Source: Bacillota bacterium (GTDB taxonomy: Bacteria > Bacillota > Clostridia > Acetivibrionales > DSM-1351). From it: DNA of 64,000 nucleotides. This document shows, one piece after another, positions 8,170-17,382 of the stretch (positions within the stretch are counted from its first letter, which is position 1; every line of letters starts with the position of its first letter). The notes beneath the pieces were generated by a model, which ran no database searches, was not told where the DNA came from, and saw nothing but the letters and a program-made list of their open reading frames with translations. The DNA lies in NCBI GenBank assembly GCA_023441625.1, contig JAEZOA010000181.1, forward strand, positions 1-64,000. Reading direction: 5' to 3'. Both the position numbers and the translations under genes were made by a program.

Positions 8170-8867
8170 TGGGAGATAAGCTTATTCAGGCTATGGAGCC
8201 GCATGATTTGTTTACAATCAATTTATTTGGTCTTAAGATTCCTATATCTGATGTTGTAGTAACAATGTGGATTGTAATGGCGGTTATGATAATTCTTTCT
8301 ATTGTACTCACAAGAAAACTCACTACAGTTCCGAATAAGAAACAAAATGTTGTTGAATGGATAGTTGAGTTTATAAATAATATGGTTAAGGATGCAATAG
8401 GTGCACATCATTGGAAAGCATTTGCACCATATTTGGGAACTGTTTTGTTGTTCCTCGTTTTTGCAAATACCATTTCACTATTTAATATCATTCCTGGATT
8501 TCATCTAAGACCTCCAACAAGAAATATAAATGTAACTGCATGTATGGCAGTAATGTCTATTGGTGTAGCTATTTTTGCAGGCATACGATACAAGAAATTT
8601 GGTGGTTGGTTAAAAAGTTTTGCTAAACCGACACCTGTAATGCTTCCTTTCAATATACTTGACTATTTTATAAAGCCAACATCATTAGCATTACGTCTTT
8701 TTGGTAATATTTTAGGTGCATTTATTGTTATGGAGCTTATATACATGGCGTTACCACCAATTGCACCGGCATTTTTAAGTATTTATTTTGATTTATTTGA
8801 TGGAATTCTTCAAGCGTATGTGTTTGTATTTTTAACTTCTATTTATATCGCAGAAGCATTAGAATAA
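8169..8867 (+). CDS. atpB: ATP synthase F0 subunit a
   Basis: Membrane stator subunit that forms the ion half-channels next to the c-ring. The 232-residue product has about five to six membrane helices, and Arg176 in SLALRLFGN is the essential arginine of subunit a. ATG 8169 shares its A with the atpI stop, so translation is coupled. Followed four bases later by the ribosome site of atpE. Confidence 0.96.
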   Translation: MGDKLIQAMEPHDLFTINLFGLKIPISDVVVTMWIVMAVMIILSIVLTRKLTTVPNKKQNVVEWIVEFINNMVKDAIGAHHWKAFAPYLGTVLLFLVFANTISLFNIIPGFHLRPPTRNINVTACMAVMSIGVAIFAGIRYKKFGGWLKSFAKPTPVMLPFNILDYFIKPTSLALRLFGNILGAFIVMELIYMALPPIAPAFLSIYFDLFDGILQAYVFVFLTSIYIAEALE

Positions 8868-8880
8868 GGGGGTGAATTTT

Positions 8881-9114
8881 ATGACAGGAACAGGAATTAT
8901 AGCAATAGCAGCTGCAATAGCTGTATTTACAGGTATTGGTGCAGGTATTGGTATTAGTTTAGCAACAGGAAAAGCAGTTGAGGGAATAGCTAGACAGCCA
9001 GAAGCTGCAAATGATATTAGAACTGTTACCCTTCTTGGAGCAGCTCTTGCAGAAGCAACGGCTATCTATGGTCTGGTAGTAGCGTTAGTACTGGTTTTCT
9101 TAAAAATGGGATAA
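8881..9114 (+). CDS. atpE: ATP synthase F0 subunit c
   Basis: Rotor proteolipid of 77 residues: two membrane helices joined by the ARQPEA loop, with the ion-binding carboxylate Glu58 in the second helix (LAEATAIYG). The sodium-binding ligands of Na+-dependent c subunits are absent: the helix-1 glutamine position is Ile25 and the serine after the glutamate is Ala59. This points to proton coupling. GGGGGTG (8868-8874) selects ATG 8881 over an in-frame GTG at 8872. A ~200-base gap holding a strong hairpin separates it from atpF. Confidence 0.96.
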   Translation: MTGTGIIAIAAAIAVFTGIGAGIGISLATGKAVEGIARQPEAANDIRTVTLLGAALAEATAIYGLVVALVLVFLKMG

Positions 9115-9162
9115 TAATAATTCAGTGTTTAAGAGATTTCAGTATATTTCTTAGTATTTGGG

Positions 9163-9202
9163 CATATCTGTGAGAGATATTACAATATCTTTCACAGATA
9201 TG
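9163..9202 (+). other. Intercistronic hairpin between atpE and atpF
   Basis: An 18-bp stem (9163-9180 with 9185-9202, one G-T pair, otherwise perfect) with a 4-base loop TACA. There is no U-tract, so simple termination is unlikely. Placed directly after the subunit-c gene, it could stabilise the upstream mRNA end or mark a processing site and so raise c-subunit yield. Confidence 0.7.
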
Positions 9203-9312
9203 TGGTATTAAAATAACATCTATAATAGGGCTTGTATTTTATTTTAGACCAGACTATTATATTCAACGGTTAATTAAACAGTTTAATACAGGTAATAAGG
9301 AGATGGGGAAAT

Positions 9313-9798
9313 ATGTTAATACCTGATAAATATACATTTATTTTTGTTGCTTTAAACTTAATAATCTTATATTTTTTCATGAGGAAGTTCTTATTTAAGC
9401 CAGTTACAAATTTTATGGAAAACAGGAAAAATTCCATTGAACAGGGTTTAAAGGATGCTGCTGATGCAAAGCTAGAGGCTGCAGAAATTCGCAAAAATTA
9501 TGAAAAGCAAGTAAAGGATATTAAAATAGAAGGCGACAAGCTGTTAAATGAAGCAAGAACTAGGGCGTCACGGGAGTATGATGAAATAGTTGCAACTGCC
9601 AAAAAGGATGCTATGGCAATAGTGCAAAAGGGACGTGAAGATGTTGAGCGTGAAAGGGTAGAGATGCTTAATCAGACAAGACAGCAGATCGCAGTACTTG
9701 CTATTGCAGCAGCAACAAAACTAGTTCAGGCTAACATGGACACTGATGTTAATAGAGTTATGATAGATAAATTTATAGACGAGGCAGGTGCTATATAA
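9313..9798 (+). CDS. atpF: ATP synthase F0 subunit b
   Basis: Peripheral-stalk subunit, 161 residues: an N-terminal membrane helix (FIFVALNLIILYFFMRKFL) then a long charged coiled-coil helix that reaches the delta subunit. AAGGAG ~10 bases upstream supports ATG 9313. The stop overlaps the atpH start (ATAATG). Confidence 0.94.
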   Translation: MLIPDKYTFIFVALNLIILYFFMRKFLFKPVTNFMENRKNSIEQGLKDAADAKLEAAEIRKNYEKQVKDIKIEGDKLLNEARTRASREYDEIVATAKKDAMAIVQKGREDVERERVEMLNQTRQQIAVLAIAAATKLVQANMDTDVNRVMIDKFIDEAGAI

Positions 9799-10325
9799 TG
9801 CCGCTCGTAGAAAAAAGATATGCACAGGCCCTTATGGAATTATCCAGTAACAACCCACAGAGCATTAGTGCTGAGCTGGAGTATTTTGTAGCTATTTACA
9901 AATCTGATAAGGAGCTTAGCAATTTTTTGCTTGACCCAAGGATAAAGGCAGATAATAAGATTATCGCTATTAGGAATATATTTACTGATAGCCTTAGTGA
10001 AAATGTGCTGAATTTTATTTTGCTACTTATTACTAAACAGCGTATTAGTTATGTGCCTGAAATTTATGAACAGCTTGTCCACTTAATATCTAAAAAATTG
10101 AATTTCTTAGATATGAGGATTATTACTGCTCAGCCGTTAGAGGAGCAGCATCTTAACAGTATAAAAGAAAAGTTTAGAAATAAATATAATGCAAGTGGAG
10201 TTAAGGCTACTGAAATTGTAGATCCTTCAATAATAGGTGGTATTAAGGTGATTATTGGGGATAAAGTATATGATGGAAGTATTAAAGGCAGAATAGAATC
10301 ATTAACTGAGCTGGTTAGCATATAA
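9798..10325 (+). CDS. atpH: ATP synthase F1 subunit delta
   Basis: Links the peripheral stalk to the top of the alpha-beta hexamer. The 175-residue product has the helical N-terminal domain starting RYAQALMEL and the conserved C-terminal segment IIGGIKVIIGDKVYDGSIKGR. It overlaps the atpF stop by one base and is followed by atpA after a short gap. Confidence 0.94.
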   Translation: MPLVEKRYAQALMELSSNNPQSISAELEYFVAIYKSDKELSNFLLDPRIKADNKIIAIRNIFTDSLSENVLNFILLLITKQRISYVPEIYEQLVHLISKKLNFLDMRIITAQPLEEQHLNSIKEKFRNKYNASGVKATEIVDPSIIGGIKVIIGDKVYDGSIKGRIESLTELVSI

Positions 10326-10356
10326 TAGTCAGCATAAGAACGTAGGGGTGAGAAAC

Positions 10357-11865
10357 ATGAGTCTTAGACCAGATGAAATAAGCTCAATTATTAAGCAGCA
10401 GATAGAAAACTACGGGGCTACTGTGAAAACTGATGACGTAGGCTATGTGCTTCAATCGGGTGATGGTATCGCTAGAATATATGGACTTGAATCATGTATG
10501 TCTGGCGAGCTTTTACAATTTGAAAACAATGTATTTGGTATGGCTCAAAACCTTGAGGAGGATAATGTTGGATGTGTTATCCTTGGAGACGATAGAGCTA
10601 TAAAAGAAGGTACAGCGGTAAAAAGAACAGGAAGGACTGTTCAGGTACCGGTTGGAAATAACCTCATTGGTAGGGTTGTAAATCCATTAGGTAAAGCGCT
10701 AGACGGAAAAGGTGACATAGTTACAGATGCTTTTAGACCAATGGAATTTATAGCACCGGGTGTTGTTGATAGAAAAAGTGTAAATACACCATTACAGACA
10801 GGTATAATGGCAATCGACGCACTAATACCAATAGGAAGAGGACAAAGAGAGCTTATAATAGGGGATAGGCAGACAGGGAAAACTGCAATTGCAATTGATA
10901 CTATTATAAATCAAAAAGGTAAGGATGTTATTTGTGTATATGTTGCTATAGGGCAAAAAGCTTCTGTTGTTTCAGATATTGTTAATAAACTTGAAAAATA
11001 TGGTGCAATGGAATACTCAATCGTAGTTTCATCAACAGCAAGTGATATGGCTTCTGTACAGTACATTGCTCCTTATGCAGGCTGCGCTATTGCAGAGGAT
11101 TTTATGTATAGATATCATAAAGATGTTTTAATTATTTATGATGATTTATCCAAACATGCAGTTGCGTATAGAGAAATGTCGCTACTTCTTAGGAGACCAC
11201 CGGGAAGAGAAGCATATCCGGGAGATGTTTTCTATTTACATTCCAGATTATTAGAGAGGTCAGCTAAAATTAGTGATGAACTAGGTGGAGGCTCAATTAC
11301 TGCACTGCCAATAATAGAGACCTTAGCAGGCGATGTATCAGCATATATTCCTACAAATGTTATTTCTATTACTGATGGTCAGATTTACTTGGAGTCTGAG
11401 TTGTTTTTCGCAGGACAAAGACCAGCTGTTAATGTTGGATTATCAGTATCAAGAGTTGGTGGGGCTGCACAGGTAAAAGCAATGAAGAAAATTGCTGGAC
11501 CACTTAGAATAAACTTGGCACAATATAGAGAATTAGAAGCATTTGCTCAGTTTGGATCTGATTTAGATAAACAGACTAGAGACAAGCTTGTTCAAGGGGA
11601 GAGATTGTTTGAAACCTTAAAACAACCACAGTATTCAACTCTACCAGTAGAAGAACAGGTGCTGATACTATATGGTGCTACAGATAAGTACCTAATGGAT
11701 TTACCTGTTAAAAAAGTTAGTAAATTCAATCAGGAATTAGTAAGATATGTAAAGGAAAAATATCCTCAAATACTTACTAGAATAGCTAAGACTGGTGATA
11801 TTGATGAAGAGAACTTGAAGCTTATGAAGTCGGCTTTGGATGAATTTAAAGAGCAATTTATTTAA
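10357..11865 (+). CDS. atpA: ATP synthase F1 subunit alpha
   Basis: Non-catalytic nucleotide-binding subunit, 502 residues, the standard length. It carries the Walker A loop GDRQTGKT (Lys175), the Walker B strand VLIIYDDL, and SRVGGAAQVKAMK near residue 370. AGGGGTGAG at 10344-10352 selects ATG 10357 rather than the in-frame GTG within the ribosome site. A hairpin follows in the gap before atpG. Confidence 0.97.
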   Translation: MSLRPDEISSIIKQQIENYGATVKTDDVGYVLQSGDGIARIYGLESCMSGELLQFENNVFGMAQNLEEDNVGCVILGDDRAIKEGTAVKRTGRTVQVPVGNNLIGRVVNPLGKALDGKGDIVTDAFRPMEFIAPGVVDRKSVNTPLQTGIMAIDALIPIGRGQRELIIGDRQTGKTAIAIDTIINQKGKDVICVYVAIGQKASVVSDIVNKLEKYGAMEYSIVVSSTASDMASVQYIAPYAGCAIAEDFMYRYHKDVLIIYDDLSKHAVAYREMSLLLRRPPGREAYPGDVFYLHSRLLERSAKISDELGGGSITALPIIETLAGDVSAYIPTNVISITDGQIYLESELFFAGQRPAVNVGLSVSRVGGAAQVKAMKKIAGPLRINLAQYRELEAFAQFGSDLDKQTRDKLVQGERLFETLKQPQYSTLPVEEQVLILYGATDKYLMDLPVKKVSKFNQELVRYVKEKYPQILTRIAKTGDIDEENLKLMKSALDEFKEQFI

Positions 11866-11872
11866 ATAATTA

Positions 11873-11910
11873 AAACGCTTATCGTTATATCGTACAGCAG
11901 ATAGGCGTTT
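11873..11910 (+). other. Intercistronic hairpin between atpA and atpG
   Basis: AAACGCTTATC (11873-11883) pairs with GATAGGCGTTT (11900-11910), 11 bp with one wobble and a 16-base loop. The right arm ends in TTT but is not followed by a U-tract, and the operon clearly continues. Confidence 0.6.
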
Positions 11911-11959
11911 CATTATAAATTATTGTCGTGGCTGTGCGACGGAAATGGCGGGTTATCAT

Positions 11960-12844
11960 ATGGCAAATAATATGCGTGAGATAAAATCGCATATAAAAAG
12001 TATAAATCAAATGAGACAAATCACTAAGGCCATGAAGTTGATATCAGCGTCAAAACTAAAAAAGGCAAGAGTGCAACTAGAGGAAACCCTTCCGTATTTT
12101 AATAAGGTTAGAGAAACTATTTCAGATATTCTTGCACATAGTGGAGATGTTGAAAGTAGATACTTTAATTTAAAAGAGCAAAAAGAGGGGAAAAAGAAAG
12201 CATATATTGTTTTAACTGGTGATAAAGGACTTGCAGGTGGATATAATAGTAATATTATTAAGCTTACAGAGAGGATTATAGGTCAAAACAAAGAGGATGC
12301 TATTCTTTTGGTTGCCGGAATGTCGGGTAGATCATTTTTTGTTAGAAAAAAATATAATGTATCTACTGAGTTTGACTACGCAGTTCAAAATCCTACAGTA
12401 TTTAGGGCTAGGGAGATAGCAGAAATTATACTTGACCTGTACAATAAGCAAGTAGTGGATGAGGTTCATATAGTATTTACTCAAATGATATCAGCTATAT
12501 CCTTACAGCCAAAGTCATTAAAACTGCTGCCTATTGAAATATGCTCTCTACGTGAGGACTGTAGTGTTCATCAGATAGTAATTGATGAAAAGATTAAGTA
12601 TGAGCCATCAGCATCCACTGTTTTGGATGTTTTGATTCCGAAATACATTAAAGGCATCATGTATGGGGTTTTTGTAGAAGCCTTTACAAGTGAGCAGAAT
12701 GCACGTATGACAGCAATGGATAATGCGACAACAAATGCTGATGATATGCTTCAAAAGCTTAATTTGTATTATAATAGAGCAAGACAGGCGGCAATTACAC
12801 AGGAGATATCTGAAATTGTAGGAGGCGCCACAGCGTTGAAATAA
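11960..12844 (+). CDS. atpG: ATP synthase F1 subunit gamma
   Basis: Central rotor shaft. N-terminal helix MREIKSHIKSINQMRQITKAM and C-terminal helix NATTNADDMLQKL...ARQAAITQEI(S)EIVGGA are the family signatures. The usual gamma start (MANxREIK) corresponds to ATG 11960, giving 294 residues; an ATG five codons upstream (11945) is open and cannot be excluded because neither has a clear ribosome site. Confidence 0.94.
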   Translation: MANNMREIKSHIKSINQMRQITKAMKLISASKLKKARVQLEETLPYFNKVRETISDILAHSGDVESRYFNLKEQKEGKKKAYIVLTGDKGLAGGYNSNIIKLTERIIGQNKEDAILLVAGMSGRSFFVRKKYNVSTEFDYAVQNPTVFRAREIAEIILDLYNKQVVDEVHIVFTQMISAISLQPKSLKLLPIEICSLREDCSVHQIVIDEKIKYEPSASTVLDVLIPKYIKGIMYGVFVEAFTSEQNARMTAMDNATTNADDMLQKLNLYYNRARQAAITQEISEIVGGATALK

Positions 12845-12891
12845 ATGGAACTAATCTCAGAAACATATCTGAGTTACTAGGAAGGAGTATA

Positions 12892-12937
12892 TAGCGTGAA
12901 AAATCACTGTATTTGAAACATCTAGAATTTCACGCTA
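12892..12937 (+). other. Intercistronic hairpin between atpG and atpD
   Basis: TAGCGTGAAA (12892-12901) and TTTCACGCTA (12928-12937) form a perfect 10-bp stem with a 26-base loop, in the 120-base gap before atpD. A second small CTCAG/CTGAG stem lies at ~12855-12872. Confidence 0.6.
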
Positions 12938-12981
12938 CTATTTTGATTGCGTGCGTAGGCGCGTAGATGGGAGGTATATAT

Positions 12982-14379
12982 ATGGCTGGAAGTACTGGAG
13001 CTATTGTATCGGTTATAGGACCGGTATTGGACATAAGATTTGAAGATGGCGTTTTACCAAATATATATAATGCTATCAAAATACCAGTAGAGACAGGCGC
13101 TATTACTGCTGAGGTTATTCAGCATTTAGGTAATAATACTGTAAGATGTGTTGCAATGTCGTCTACAGATGGTCTAATAAGAGGCATGGAGGCTATAGAT
13201 ACAGGAGATTCTATAAAAGTACCTGTTGGTAAAGAAGTTTTAGGAAGAGTTTTTAATGTTTTAGGGGAGCCTGTTGATAAAGGAGCGCCTGTTGAAGCAT
13301 CTGATTATTTGCCGATACATAGGCCTGCACCCTCCTTCGAAGAGCAAAGGCCTTCAACAGAAATTCTTGAAACAGGAATAAAAGTAGTTGACTTACTTGC
13401 TCCTTATGCAAAGGGTGGTAAAATAGGCTTATTTGGTGGAGCTGGTGTTGGTAAGACCGTATTAATAATGGAGTTAATCAGAAATATTGCTACTGAGCAT
13501 GGTGGCTATTCTGTATTTACTGGTGTTGGTGAAAGAACAAGAGAAGGTAATGACTTATGGAATGAAATGAGTGAATCAGGCGTTATCAACAAGACTGCTA
13601 TGGTATTTGGACAGATGAATGAGCCACCAGGAGCAAGAATGAGAGTTGGTTTAACTGGTCTTACTATGGCAGAACATTTTAGAGATGAAATGGGACAGGA
13701 CGTTCTATTATTTATTGATAATATATTTAGATTTATACAGGCTGGGTCAGAGGTTTCAGCTCTTTTAGGTAGAGTACCCTCTGCAGTTGGTTATCAGCCT
13801 ACTCTTGCAACGGATGTTGGAGCACTTCAAGAGAGAATTGCATCTACTAATAAGGGTTCTATTACATCGGTGCAGGCTGTTTATGTACCTGCGGATGACT
13901 TGACAGACCCTGCACCTGCTACTACCTTTGCCCATTTGGATGCTACTACAGTATTGAGCAGAGATATTGTTGCGATGGGTATTTATCCAGCAGTTGATCC
14001 ACTTGAATCCACTTCAAGATTACTTGATCCAAAAGTAATCGGAGATGACCATTATACTGTTGCAAGAAGAGTTCAAGAAGTTTTGCAGAGGAATAAAGAA
14101 CTTCAGGATATCATTGCAATTCTTGGTATGGATGAATTGCCAGAGGAGGATAAACTGACTGTATTTAGAGCAAGAAAGATACAAAGATATCTATCACAAC
14201 CCTTCTTTGTTGCAGAACAGTTTACAGGTTATAAGGGTAAATATGTACCAATCAAAGAAACAATACGTGGTTTCAAAGAAATAATAGATGGTAAAATGGA
14301 CAATATACCTGAGTCTGCCTTTTATATGAAGGGTACTATTGACGAAGTATATGAAGCAGCAAAAGAGTTAGAAGAATAA
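12982..14379 (+). CDS. atpD: ATP synthase F1 subunit beta
   Basis: Catalytic subunit, 465 residues. Walker A GGAGVGKT with Lys158, the catalytic region GERTREGNDLWNEM, Walker B VLLFIDNIFRF, and ALLGRVPSAVGYQPTL. GGGAGG at 12969-12974 sits ahead of ATG 12982; an in-frame ATG at 12967 overlaps the ribosome site and is rejected. Followed by atpC after a 44-base gap. Confidence 0.97.
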   Translation: MAGSTGAIVSVIGPVLDIRFEDGVLPNIYNAIKIPVETGAITAEVIQHLGNNTVRCVAMSSTDGLIRGMEAIDTGDSIKVPVGKEVLGRVFNVLGEPVDKGAPVEASDYLPIHRPAPSFEEQRPSTEILETGIKVVDLLAPYAKGGKIGLFGGAGVGKTVLIMELIRNIATEHGGYSVFTGVGERTREGNDLWNEMSESGVINKTAMVFGQMNEPPGARMRVGLTGLTMAEHFRDEMGQDVLLFIDNIFRFIQAGSEVSALLGRVPSAVGYQPTLATDVGALQERIASTNKGSITSVQAVYVPADDLTDPAPATTFAHLDATTVLSRDIVAMGIYPAVDPLESTSRLLDPKVIGDDHYTVARRVQEVLQRNKELQDIIAILGMDELPEEDKLTVFRARKIQRYLSQPFFVAEQFTGYKGKYVPIKETIRGFKEIIDGKMDNIPESAFYMKGTIDEVYEAAKELEE

Positions 14380-14423
14380 GCTCAGATGAAGTATTTTGCG
14401 GCTCATGGAGGTTAATTAAGCTT

Positions 14424-14822
14424 ATGCCTACGTTTTATTTAGAGGTTCTGACACCTGAAAGGAAGTTTTTTACCGGTGAAGTAGATGGCATTACATTTAA
14501 ATCAGTTGATGGTGAGATGGGAGTTCTTGCAAGACACGCCCCTACTGTTGTGGCGGTAAATGTTGGTACACTCAAAATCAACACACAGGGCAAATGGATT
14601 GAAGCAGTGGTTACAGAAGGCTTTGCTAAGATTATGCCTGATAGAGTTGTTATATTAACTGATACTGCTGAATATCCGGAGGAAATAGACATAAATAGAG
14701 CCCGGGAAGCAAGAATGCGTGCCGAGGAGAAGCTACAAAGGAAACTCAGTCAGATGGAGTATATGAGATCTAAGGCGGCACTTGCCAGAGCTATGGCTCG
14801 ATTAAAGATTACAAATAAATAA
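14424..14822 (+). CDS. atpC: ATP synthase F1 subunit epsilon
   Basis: Regulatory subunit of the central stalk, 132 residues: N-terminal beta-sandwich (FYLEVLTPERKFFTGEVDGI, GEMGVLARHAP) and C-terminal helical hairpin (REARMRAEEKL onward). Last gene of the complete I-B-E-F-H-A-G-D-C operon, followed by a terminator. Confidence 0.95.
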   Translation: MPTFYLEVLTPERKFFTGEVDGITFKSVDGEMGVLARHAPTVVAVNVGTLKINTQGKWIEAVVTEGFAKIMPDRVVILTDTAEYPEEIDINRAREARMRAEEKLQRKLSQMEYMRSKAALARAMARLKITNK

Positions 14823-14836
14823 TAAATTCATACTAT

Positions 14837-14876
14837 AAAAAGCATTGCTATTAATTGGCAGTGTTTTTTCTTTTTC
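14837..14876 (+). terminator. Terminator of the atp operon
   Basis: AAAAAGCATTGC (14837-14848) pairs with GCAGTGTTTTT (from 14858) through about 11 bp with two wobbles, followed by a T-rich run to 14876. Confidence 0.7.
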
Positions 14877-14940
14877 CATTATTCCCTAAGAAGTGATGAG
14901 AACATGTTATACACCCTCACATTACAATTTTATTACTGGC

Positions 14941-14968
14941 TAAAATTTACGGCAAAATTTGCCGATAT
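14941..14968 (+). promoter_or_regulatory. Sigma-D (sigma-28)-like promoter for the first SLH operon
   Basis: TAAA (14941-14944), 16-base spacer, GCCGATAT (14961-14968): a full match to the Bacillus motility sigma-factor consensus. The start point would be near 14975, with GGAGGG at 14992 and TTG 15004 following. A CGGCAAA-A-TTTGCCG inverted repeat (14950-14964) overlaps the spacer and -10 and could be an operator. Confidence 0.7.
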
Positions 14969-15003
14969 AACGTTATAAAGAGTAATATTTTGGAGGGATT
15001 ATT

Positions 15004-17337
15004 TTGATTATTAAAAAAAATGAAGCATATAAAAATAAATTTATTTCAAGGTTTTCAATTATGCTGGCAATTACTATTATACTTCAATGCTTTACTATGA
15101 CTGGAAGTGTAAAGGCATTGGCAACCTCTGAATTGTCAGTTGTTATTTATAGCGATACTTCAATATCGCTCAATTGGAACGACAATTTGACAAATGAAAA
15201 GTATTATATCGTTGAAAAGAAAGTAGATTCACAAGCATTTCAAACCTTCTCCACTCCACCAATGAATACAGTATCTGCACATGATGGCACTGTATCAGCA
15301 GGACATACCTATACCTATAGGATAAGAGTTACTGATGCGGATAATAATACATATTTATACACTCAAGACTTGACATTTAGAACTGATGAAGTTGTTAAGC
15401 CTGATTCGTTAACAGTGACACCAGTGACTGATAATCAAATAGATTTAAAATGGGGATATCCTGATAACAAGGCCTATAATACAATAATTGAAAGAAGGGC
15501 AGAGAATAACACTACCTGGTCTGAAATAGCCAACGTAGGTGTTGGGTACAATACATACAGTGATAAGTCAATCGCTTCAGGTATTAAGTACTATTATAGA
15601 GTTAGAGCCTGTTCAAATAAAAATGTAAAAAGTGCTGCCTATCCAGAAGAGGGGAGCTCAGCATATTCACTTCTGCTCAAACCAACTGAACTATATGGTT
15701 TTGTATCCTCATACAAAGTAATTCAACTAAGTTGGAAGGACAACTCGGTTGAAACAGCTTTTATTCTTGAAAGAAAAGGCCCTAATGATGGTGGATTTAA
15801 AGAAATTGCAATTATTCCTCAAAATAATAATTACTATATTGATACATTTGAGCTTGAAGTAGATGCTACGTATAGATATAGGATTAAGGCAGTCTCAGGT
15901 GCCACATATTCAGATTATTCAGATGTTTTTACAATAACTAATACTTATCTTAAAAAACCAGGAACTCTTTCCTCATCATGTATGGATGGAAAAAGTATAC
16001 AATTGGTATGGCAAGACTTAACTGATACTGAAACTGGTTTTGAGATATGGCGTAAGGTAGGAACAAGCGCTGATTGGGAGCTCTATGAAACTATGGGCAG
16101 GAATGCAACAACTTTTACTGATTTATCTATTTCAAATCAGGACACATATTCATACAAAGTAAGAGCAAAAATCAATGATAACAGCGTATATTCAGATTTT
16201 TCAAATGTAACAACAATTTGGTCAACTACAATTGCAGCACCCTCAAACTTGACCTATGAGCCTGTTGGAACTACTGAAATTAAGCTGACATGGCTCGATA
16301 CCTGTATGGGAGAAGCAGGTCTTGAGGTAGAGAGAAAGATTGGACTTTCTGGTGAGTGGTATGTTATTGGCTACCTTAACCCAGATACAACTTCATATAA
16401 TGATAAATGGATAAACAATACTGATATATATTTCTACAGGATTAAGGTATTTGACCGTTCAAATTCAATTAACTATAGCGATGAAATAACAGTGTCGTTA
16501 AAGAAACCTGATGCACCTACAGATTTACAGGCCGAAGCCATTTCATCAGGTGAAGTACTGCTCAAATGGAAGGATAACTCCTACAATGAGACTGAGTTTA
16601 TAATTGAATCCATGCAGTTTTATTCATTTAGGGAGATAGGAAGAGTGGGTAAAGATGCAACAGCTTTTGTTCATAAAAATATAGTTCCAGGAAAGACATT
16701 GTCCTATAGAGTTAGGGCTGTCAGCGGTTCAAGCCAAAGCAATTATTCAAATGAGGTAGTGGCTACTACGAGGAAAAGTGTAACATATTCAGATATTGCA
16801 AGTGTTAAATGGGCGGTTGATGCAATTAATAATTTGGCAAGCAGAAATGCATTTGATGCAAAAGATAATTCAAAGTTTTATCCAAATCAAAGCATTACTA
16901 AAGGTGAATTTTGTTCAATATTAATACGAAGCTTAGACCAAAAGAATGTTTCTGCAGGAAGATTTGCAGATGTTACATCAAAGCATAAGTATTATAAAGA
17001 AATAATGACTGCTGAAAGGTTGGGAATCATAGCTACTGACTCAAATAACAAGATATATCCTGATAAACTAATCACTAGAGAACAGGCAGGAATTATGGTT
17101 GCTTTGGCAGCTAAAGCAATGGGCAGCCCTCTTCCAGAGGAAGATGGTAGTTCTCTTAAGCAGTTTGCAGATTATAAATCAATTTCATCTGATGCAGCTG
17201 ATAAAATAGCTGCCGTTTGTGGAGCTGGTATTCTATCAGGGAGAGTAATTAAAGGGAAAACATATTTACAGCTTGGTGGTAATGTTACAAGAGCAGAGGC
17301 TGCAGTTATAATTTACAAAACTATTAATCTTAAGTGA
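15004..17337 (+). CDS. Exported protein with six fibronectin-III domains and C-terminal SLH domains
   Basis: A 777-residue secreted surface protein. Signal peptide in residues ~14-39 ending near VKALA; six FN3 modules starting at about residues 41, 132, 225, 318, 413 and 501, each with the xLxWxDN core; then three SLH motifs from about 593 to the end (FADVTSKHKYYKEIMTAERLGI and DKLITREQAGIMVALAA are the clearest). SLH domains hold proteins non-covalently on secondary cell-wall polymer. GGAGGG at 14992-14997 supports the TTG start. It sits 45 bases ahead of the giant SLH gene, so the two are likely co-transcribed from the sigma-D-like promoter. No catalytic domain is seen; a structural or adhesion role is inferred. 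Confidence 0.85.
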   Translation: MIIKKNEAYKNKFISRFSIMLAITIILQCFTMTGSVKALATSELSVVIYSDTSISLNWNDNLTNEKYYIVEKKVDSQAFQTFSTPPMNTVSAHDGTVSAGHTYTYRIRVTDADNNTYLYTQDLTFRTDEVVKPDSLTVTPVTDNQIDLKWGYPDNKAYNTIIERRAENNTTWSEIANVGVGYNTYSDKSIASGIKYYYRVRACSNKNVKSAAYPEEGSSAYSLLLKPTELYGFVSSYKVIQLSWKDNSVETAFILERKGPNDGGFKEIAIIPQNNNYYIDTFELEVDATYRYRIKAVSGATYSDYSDVFTITNTYLKKPGTLSSSCMDGKSIQLVWQDLTDTETGFEIWRKVGTSADWELYETMGRNATTFTDLSISNQDTYSYKVRAKINDNSVYSDFSNVTTIWSTTIAAPSNLTYEPVGTTEIKLTWLDTCMGEAGLEVERKIGLSGEWYVIGYLNPDTTSYNDKWINNTDIYFYRIKVFDRSNSINYSDEITVSLKKPDAPTDLQAEAISSGEVLLKWKDNSYNETEFIIESMQFYSFREIGRVGKDATAFVHKNIVPGKTLSYRVRAVSGSSQSNYSNEVVATTRKSVTYSDIASVKWAVDAINNLASRNAFDAKDNSKFYPNQSITKGEFCSILIRSLDQKNVSAGRFADVTSKHKYYKEIMTAERLGIIATDSNNKIYPDKLITREQAGIMVALAAKAMGSPLPEEDGSSLKQFADYKSISSDAADKIAAVCGAGILSGRVIKGKTYLQLGGNVTRAEAAVIIYKTINLK

Positions 17338-17382
17338 TTTATATATAGACTTTATTATCCGTCAATAGGGGAGCGATTATTA

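Noticed and set aside
9115..12981. Treating the atp intercistronic hairpins as terminators
   Set aside because: None is followed by a U-tract, and the operon genes continue downstream in normal order.
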